Assembly: GCA_004524425.1 (NCBI GenBank)
Contig: SDNN01000095.1
Span: forward strand, 1-10,166
DNA length: 10,166 bases
Direction: 5' to 3'
Source: Promethearchaeota archaeon
GTDB lineage: Archaea; Asgardarchaeota; Lokiarchaeia; Sigynarchaeales; SOKP01
Below the pieces are notes generated by a model. The model was not told where the DNA came from, did not search any database, and saw only the letters and a program-made list of their open reading frames with translations. The position numbers and the translations under genes were made by a program. This document shows positions 6,707-10,166 of this stretch, piece by piece. The first letter of the stretch is position 1; every line of letters begins with the position of its first letter.

Positions 6707-7843
6707 ATGACTCGAGGAATAATATTATCCGGAGGTTGGGGGACCCGATTACGTCCGCTCACATGTACCATACCAAAAACCTTAATACCAGTAGTTAATA
6801 AACCAGTGCTCGAAAGACAAATACTTCTCCTCAAGAAAGCTGGTGTAAAAGAAATAGTTCTCGCTGTAAGTGTGATGGCTGATGAATTAAAAAGATACTT
6901 CAAAGATGGTTCAAAGCTTGGTATCAAAATTCATTACACTAATGAAAAAAATCCCAGGGGTACTGCAGGTGCTATTAAATTAGCGGAAGATTATTTAATC
7001 GATGATAATTTTTTCATGCTAAATGGTGATGTAATATTAAATTTTAGTTTTAAGGAGATGCTGGAATATCATGAAAAGCAAGGAGGGATTGGAACTATTG
7101 CCAGTAGAATTGTTGAAGACCCTTCGAGGTATGGGGTATTAATAATTCAACAAGAGACTAATAAAATCCTAAAATTTCAAGAAAAGGAAGAATTTAACGA
7201 ATCGAATTCTGAAATTACCTCCATGCCAATAAATGCAGGTGTGTATGTGTTAGAACCAGAAATCTTTTCTTATATTGATCCGAATAGAAAAGTCTCAATT
7301 GAACGCGAAACTTTTCCCAAATTAGCAAACAAACATGATTTATATCATTATCCAATTTCAGGAATTTGGAAAGATATAGGTAAACCCGAGGAGTTATTAG
7401 AAGGTAACATTTTGTTGATGAATGACCTCTTAAAGAACTTAAAGACAAAAAGGAATAATTTAATTGACGAGAGTGTTAATATGGAAGGTAGAGTGTTAAT
7501 ATACCCTCCCGTCACAATTGGAGAGAACGTATTAATACGAAATAATTGCTCCATAGGACCAAATGTAATAATCGGCGACAATGTTTATATAGATACTGGA
7601 ACTGAGATAAAAGAATCTTTAATTTATAACGAAGTTTATATCTCCAAAAATGTTAAAATACAAAAAGCAATAATATCTGACAATTGCCAGATTCAAGAAG
7701 GAGCTATCATGAAAGGAAATGAGCAAAATTTAGTAATTTTAGCTTCGCACGTGCAGGTTATGAAAGGAATTAACTTAATTAGTCCTAACACTAATAACAT
7801 TTCAGTTTGTCATCATGAAATAGTAAAAGAAGATATTCTGTAA
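6707..7843 (+). CDS. Mannose-1-phosphate guanylyltransferase-like sugar nucleotidyltransferase
   Basis: This 378-aa cytoplasmic enzyme is predicted to make an NDP-sugar (probably GDP-mannose) from hexose-1-phosphate and NTP. The Rossmann-like nucleotidyltransferase domain (1 to about 240) starts with GGWGTRLRPLT (9-19) and PKTLIPVVNKP (23-33). LNGDV (105-109) contains metal-binding Asp108. VEDPSRYGV (136-144), INAGVYVLEPEI (175-186), SIERETFPKLA (197-207) and WKDIGKPEE (221-229) match the GDP-mannose pyrophosphorylase branch, close in style to eukaryotic GMPPB. From about 264 a left-handed beta-helix follows, with hexapeptide repeats (VTIGENVLIRNNCSIGPNV and onward to about 335). The last 40 residues are less regular. 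Glucose-1-phosphate thymidylyl- or uridylyltransferase activity remains possible. GDP-mannose would feed N-glycosylation or polysaccharide synthesis; no glycosyltransferase is nearby to confirm. Its TAA directly abuts the stop codon of the opposite-strand CYTH gene. Confidence 0.9.
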   Translation: MTRGIILSGGWGTRLRPLTCTIPKTLIPVVNKPVLERQILLLKKAGVKEIVLAVSVMADELKRYFKDGSKLGIKIHYTNEKNPRGTAGAIKLAEDYLIDDNFFMLNGDVILNFSFKEMLEYHEKQGGIGTIASRIVEDPSRYGVLIIQQETNKILKFQEKEEFNESNSEITSMPINAGVYVLEPEIFSYIDPNRKVSIERETFPKLANKHDLYHYPISGIWKDIGKPEELLEGNILLMNDLLKNLKTKRNNLIDESVNMEGRVLIYPPVTIGENVLIRNNCSIGPNVIIGDNVYIDTGTEIKESLIYNEVYISKNVKIQKAIISDNCQIQEGAIMKGNEQNLVILASHVQVMKGINLISPNTNNISVCHHEIVKEDIL

Positions 7844-8452
7844 TTATTTTTTAAATTTATGAGAGAATCTTTCAGCTATTAATTCTAAATAAGATTTTCG
7901 TATTGATTCTTCTTTATTTATCTTAAATAAGCTTAAGAATTCAAATAAAAGATCTCGTGCTTCTTTTAGATCTTCCACTGATTCGGTGACTAATTCTACC
8001 TCCATGAAGTATTCTTTAAGAATTGGAATATAATCAATTAAAGCTTCTATTATTCTATTATTATACTTGAATTCATATAATTCTCGCTCTTTTATTACCG
8101 TAAATATTTTTCTAAATCCAAGCAATTCTAATATCTCTATGAATGTCTTTCCGTTACTTATTTTAACCTCTAGTTCTTTTCGGGATTTGGTTGCTCCATC
8201 TAATTTTTTTCCTTTATAGGTTAGAAAGTAATTTATTGTTTCTTCTTTGGAATCATATTCAAGGTCGCATTCTATAGATTTCCGTATTCTCAGGGCCTCA
8301 TCTGTTTTTCTAAAATCTCTCAATCCTTTTGGCATGTTAAAATAAGTATCTTCGTGTTTGAGATACATTTTGTACTGTCCATTCTGCTCTGAAAATTTTT
8401 GCCTTAAATTATCTGGATCTGAGATTCTTACTTTTATTTCAACTTCTATCAA
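7844..8452 (-). CDS. CYTH-domain protein (class IV adenylate cyclase / triphosphatase family)
   Basis: This 202-aa protein belongs to the CyaB-thiamine triphosphatase superfamily. The hallmark EVEIK (3-7, ExExK) is at the N-terminus. The other charged strands of the tunnel fold follow in order: HEDTYFN (33-39), ALRIRK (53-58), FLTYKG (76-81), KSRKELEVKI (89-98), VIKERELYEF (119-128) and the closing EVE (151-153). These residues bind divalent metal and a triphosphate. The layout resembles the CyaB class IV adenylyl cyclase-like group common in archaea. Triphosphatase action on thiamine triphosphate, tripolyphosphate or another substrate is equally possible. The start is TTG at 8452. It is supported by GTGAT (8459-8463 on the - strand) six bases upstream, and by the need to keep ExExK at residue 3. 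No gene for a cAMP-responsive protein is visible. The family is secure; the activity is open. Confidence 0.9.
   Translation of the reverse strand: MIEVEIKVRISDPDNLRQKFSEQNGQYKMYLKHEDTYFNMPKGLRDFRKTDEALRIRKSIECDLEYDSKEETINYFLTYKGKKLDGATKSRKELEVKISNGKTFIEILELLGFRKIFTVIKERELYEFKYNNRIIEALIDYIPILKEYFMEVELVTESVEDLKEARDLLFEFLSLFKINKEESIRKSYLELIAERFSHKFKK
7847..7852 (+). terminator. Poly-T tract after the nucleotidyltransferase, inside the CYTH gene
   Basis: T6 begins four bases after the nucleotidyltransferase stop codon. Because the two convergent genes share no spacer, the only T tract available to stop the + transcript lies within the last codons of the CYTH gene. Confidence 0.3.
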
Positions 8453-8458
8453 GATATT

Positions 8459-8463
8459 ATCAC
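8459..8463 (-). promoter_or_regulatory. Shine-Dalgarno-like site deciding the TTG start of the CYTH gene
   Basis: GTGAT on the - strand, six bases before TTG, matches the complement of the conserved archaeal 16S 3' end (AUCACCUCC). The same pentamer occurs before the phosphorylase ATG. No ATG or GTG gives an alternative start that keeps the ExExK motif. Confidence 0.5.
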
Positions 8464-8543
8464 GCTTCCTATAGATATCAATAGTAATTAATGATTGTAT
8501 ATTAATAATAAATTAGAATTATCATAAAAATTATAACCTTGAG
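8464..8543. promoter_or_regulatory. Divergent promoter region, CYTH / NSUN methyltransferase
   Basis: GTATATTAATAAT (about 8498-8510) could serve as a TATA element in either direction. On the - strand it would give a leader of roughly 24 bases that includes the GTGAT site. On the + strand it would start RNA near 8527, just ahead of the ATG at 8544. A second + strand candidate, AAAAATTATAA (8526-8536), would place the RNA start near 8556, past that ATG. Which is used bears directly on the methyltransferase start. Confidence 0.35.
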
Positions 8544-8598
8544 ATGAAAGGCGATTAATGCTCAACAGCTTGCGGAGAAATATGACTATTTACCGTAC
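8544..8598 (+). other. Frame-disrupted 5' extension of the NSUN methyltransferase gene
   Basis: Upstream of the first in-frame ATG (8599), the same frame stays open back to 8548 and encodes KAINAQQLAEKYDYLPY. That resembles the expected N-terminal helix of NSUN proteins (LAEKYGY..-type, running into the ERYIEFLG helix). No ATG, GTG or TTG exists in this stretch. An ATG at 8544 is one frame off: reading ATG AAA and then skipping one G (8550) joins it exactly, giving MKAINAQQLAEKYDYLPY and a product of 319 aa. Explanations are a one-base insertion (sequencing, assembly or real), +1 frameshifting, or initiation at ATT 8554. In the other frame, overlapping mini-ORFs run from 8544-8558 (MKGD) and 8558-8602 (14 codons) to the ATG at 8599. 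Confidence 0.65.
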
Positions 8599-9504
8599 AT
8601 GATTGAGAGATATATCGAATTTTTAGGCATGGATGGAACTATAAAATTATTGCAAGCAAATGAACGACCATTAATTCCCTCAATAAGGGTCAATACCTTA
8701 AAAATGAAACCGAACGAGTTAAAAGCGAGATTAGAAAATAAACATTTCATTTTAGAACCCCTTGAATGGGTGCCATATGGATTCAAGGTATTGAAAGTGG
8801 CTTCAAATTTAGGATCATTACATGAATACTTGCAAGGTTTTTATTATTTACAAAATTTGGCATCCATGATGCCTCCATTGATATTAAATCCAAAATCAAA
8901 TGAAGTTATCATTGATATGTGCGCTGCTCCTGGTAGCAAGGCTACGCAATTGGCACAGATCATGGATAATGGAGGGTGCTTAATATTAATTGATAAAAAC
9001 ATGTCGAGAATTCCCGCCTTGGAGATGAACGTGAGAAGGATGGGAGTTTATAACTCTATTATTATAAACCATGATGCAATAAATTTACCAGAGTTGGATA
9101 TTAAGGCAGATAAAATTCTTTTAGACGTTCCTTGTACGGGGGAAGGTCTAATAAGAGAGGACGCGAGCAGAAAAAAGAGTAAAACCATTCAAGATATAAA
9201 AAAAATGGCAAAAATCCAAAAAAAATTATTAAAAGCAGGGTTAGACACATTAAAGCCTGGAGGCAAATTGGTATATAGTTCTTGTTCCATTGCCCCCGAA
9301 GAGAATGAAATGGTGATTAATGAAGTACTAAAAAACAATTCTAACTTTTCAATTCAAAAGATTTCATATAAATATGGAGAAGCTGGATTTACCAAAGTAT
9401 TTGGAGAAAATCTCAATGAAAATTTACGATATTCGCAACGTTTATATCCTCATGTACACGATACGATTGGATTTTATTTTTGTTTAATTAAAAAAAAGAA
9501 TTAA
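8599..9504 (+). CDS. NSUN/Nop2-family RNA (cytosine-5) methyltransferase
   Basis: This SAM-dependent enzyme forms 5-methylcytosine in tRNA or rRNA. From the ATG at 8599 it has 301 residues. SIRVNTLK (28-35) belongs to the N-terminal RNA-binding part, and YYLQNLASMMPPLIL (82-96) precedes the Rossmann core. DMCAAPGSKATQLAQ (106-120) is the SAM loop, IDKN (131-134) the ribose-binding acid, and DVPCTGEG (176-183) motif IV with Cys179. YSSCSIAPEENE (226-237) is motif VI with catalytic Cys229; both cysteines of the two-cysteine NSUN mechanism are present. RLYPHVHDTIGFYFCLIKK (281-299) is the usual C-terminal strand. No PUA domain is fused. Archaeal single-domain relatives (Trm4-like) mainly methylate tRNA near C48/C49, whereas Nop2/NSUN1 acts on large-subunit rRNA; sequence alone does not decide. 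The real N-terminus probably lies upstream (8544-8598). It converges with nip7, 17 bp apart. Confidence 0.93.
   Translation: MIERYIEFLGMDGTIKLLQANERPLIPSIRVNTLKMKPNELKARLENKHFILEPLEWVPYGFKVLKVASNLGSLHEYLQGFYYLQNLASMMPPLILNPKSNEVIIDMCAAPGSKATQLAQIMDNGGCLILIDKNMSRIPALEMNVRRMGVYNSIIINHDAINLPELDIKADKILLDVPCTGEGLIREDASRKKSKTIQDIKKMAKIQKKLLKAGLDTLKPGGKLVYSSCSIAPEENEMVINEVLKNNSNFSIQKISYKYGEAGFTKVFGENLNENLRYSQRLYPHVHDTIGFYFCLIKKKN
9490..9497 (-). terminator. Poly-T tract downstream of nip7, within the NSUN 3' end
   Basis: A8 on the + strand is T8 on the - strand, about 25-32 bases past the nip7 stop codon. It forms the Lys-Lys-Lys tail codons of the methyltransferase gene. It is the best termination signal for the - strand transcript in this very short convergent spacer. 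Confidence 0.4.
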
Positions 9505-9521
9505 ACCTCCTAAAGCTTCTG

Positions 9522-10103
9522 CTATTGTTCTACTCTTAAATAAGACCCTTTATCATTCAAGGTTTTAGCAATAACTGTTTTAGGTCCCAGATTTCCAATT
9601 GAATCTCCATTAATAACAGAGAGCGCTATGGAAATCAGTTCCTCTTCTTGATTCAAAATTAATAAGAACTCATTTTTTTTCAGAGATTTAGTTATCTTTA
9701 CAAGATGACTTTTAATGATGTTATTTCCATATAAAATTGCTTTTTCTCCTTTATGATTCACTAATAAATAATTGCTTTCTCTAAGCACATTATTTTCATG
9801 TAAGAGGTCTGCTGCTTCTAAGCTTAAATATAGCTGATTTTTTTTCATGAAACCAAAATATAGTCCAATCGAGATAAAATTAATTTTAGATTTATCAAAA
9901 TTAAAATTCTTGGATAAATCATGAGGAGCTAAAAAGATTGACGGGTAAACTCTCTTTATCCTTGAATCCTGGAAAGAAATATAAAATTCATGGTTTAGTT
10001 CATTCAAAAAAGGAATAATTCTCTGAGAAATTTTTTGAACTGAATTATAGATGATTTCTTTTTCACGTTTGTTAACTTTTCTAAATTTTTGTTGATATTT
10101 CAT
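9522..10103 (-). CDS. nip7: Nip7-like ribosome biogenesis protein (PUA domain)
   Basis: This 193-aa protein is close to the 180-aa eukaryotic Nip7 in length and layout. The N-terminal domain (about 7-100) begins FRKVNKREKEIIYNSVQKI, matching the family's TEEE...FEKIAKYI helix. It then has FYISFQDSRIKRVYPSIFLAP and ISIGLYFGFMKKNQLYLSLE, comparable to human VSLGTCFGKFTKTHKF. The C-terminal PUA domain (about 110-193) shows LVNHKGEKAILYGNNIIKSHL (human: GAEQSFLYGNHVLKSGL), VINGDSIGNLGPKTVIAK and a closing KGSYLRVEQ (human: IGEYVRHEE). In eukaryotes Nip7 binds pre-60S particles, recognises U-rich RNA through its PUA domain and is needed for 27S pre-rRNA processing; archaeal homologues are assumed to assist large-subunit assembly. 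The ATG start lies about 33 bp below a TATA-like box. It faces the NSUN methyltransferase gene tail to tail. No catalytic site is expected. Confidence 0.88.
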   Translation of the reverse strand: MKYQQKFRKVNKREKEIIYNSVQKISQRIIPFLNELNHEFYISFQDSRIKRVYPSIFLAPHDLSKNFNFDKSKINFISIGLYFGFMKKNQLYLSLEAADLLHENNVLRESNYLLVNHKGEKAILYGNNIIKSHLVKITKSLKKNEFLLILNQEEELISIALSVINGDSIGNLGPKTVIAKTLNDKGSYLRVEQ

Positions 10104-10135
10104 GAGTAAATGGGATAAATAGAAAAGAGATGGTT

Positions 10136-10145
10136 ATTTTATATT
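10136..10145 (-). promoter_or_regulatory. TATA-like box of nip7
   Basis: On the - strand AATATAAAAT stands about 33 bases before the nip7 ATG, which would give an RNA start near 10113 and a leader of about 10 bases. No Shine-Dalgarno match precedes the ATG, consistent with a short-leader archaeal transcript. Confidence 0.45.
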
Positions 10146-10166
10146 AATCATTAGACTTATTAAAAA

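Noticed and set aside
6697..7581. Several - strand open frames opposite the nucleotidyltransferase
   Set aside because: The + strand protein is an unmistakable nucleotidyltransferase across the whole span; the reverse frames show no family features.
8586..8786. 66-codon - strand open frame opposite the NSUN 5' end
   Set aside because: It is antisense to the conserved NSUN N-terminal region and has no recognisable content.

Overview
The window is AT-rich archaeal DNA. It has TATA-like boxes a few tens of bases ahead of most start codons, only occasional Shine-Dalgarno-like sites (GTGAT or GAGG), poly-T tracts at gene ends, and archaeal or eukaryote-like information-processing genes: a Nip7 homologue, an NSUN/Nop2-type RNA m5C methyltransferase and an archaeal Dus. 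The Nip7 and the GDP-mannose pyrophosphorylase both resemble their eukaryotic counterparts, and a small protein begins with a CxH...CxxC knuckle. An Asgard (Lokiarchaeia-like) archaeon fits best, but that is an inference from flavour and not a proof.

Layout, left to right: the 3' end of a methylthioribose-1-phosphate isomerase gene (+, 1-255); tRNA-dihydrouridine synthase (-, 340-1371); an unrecognised 165-aa helical protein (+, 1512-2009); a short-form alpha-glucan phosphorylase (-, 2073-3782); a 327-bp divergent intergenic region with a small GC-richer island; an Old Yellow Enzyme-family flavin oxidoreductase with a C-terminal cysteine cluster (+, 4110-5237); a UlaG-like metallo-beta-lactamase-fold hydrolase (-, 5398-6027); a 124-aa zinc-knuckle protein (-, 6175-6549); a mannose-1-phosphate guanylyltransferase-like sugar nucleotidyltransferase (+, 6707-7843); a CYTH-domain protein with a TTG start (-, 7844-8452); an NSUN-family RNA m5C methyltransferase whose 5' end looks frame-disrupted (+, 8599-9504 plus upstream codons); and Nip7 (-, 9522-10103).

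Strands alternate almost gene by gene. Nearly every gene therefore sits behind its own promoter in a divergent spacer and ends in a convergent spacer, and the only possible co-directional pair is 6549/6027. There is no operon logic to exploit. Two functional threads still emerge: RNA modification and ribosome biogenesis (Dus, NSUN methyltransferase, Nip7) and phosphosugar metabolism (glucan phosphorylase producing glucose-1-phosphate, a hexose-1-phosphate nucleotidyltransferase, MtnA). I see no tRNA, rRNA, CRISPR array, insertion sequence or phage gene.

The most interesting points are the broken or recoded start of the NSUN gene, its tail-to-tail pairing with Nip7, the cysteine-cluster OYE protein without a pyridine-nucleotide domain, and two proteins I cannot assign (165 aa and 124 aa). 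I did not find convincing evidence of a wholly new multi-gene system.
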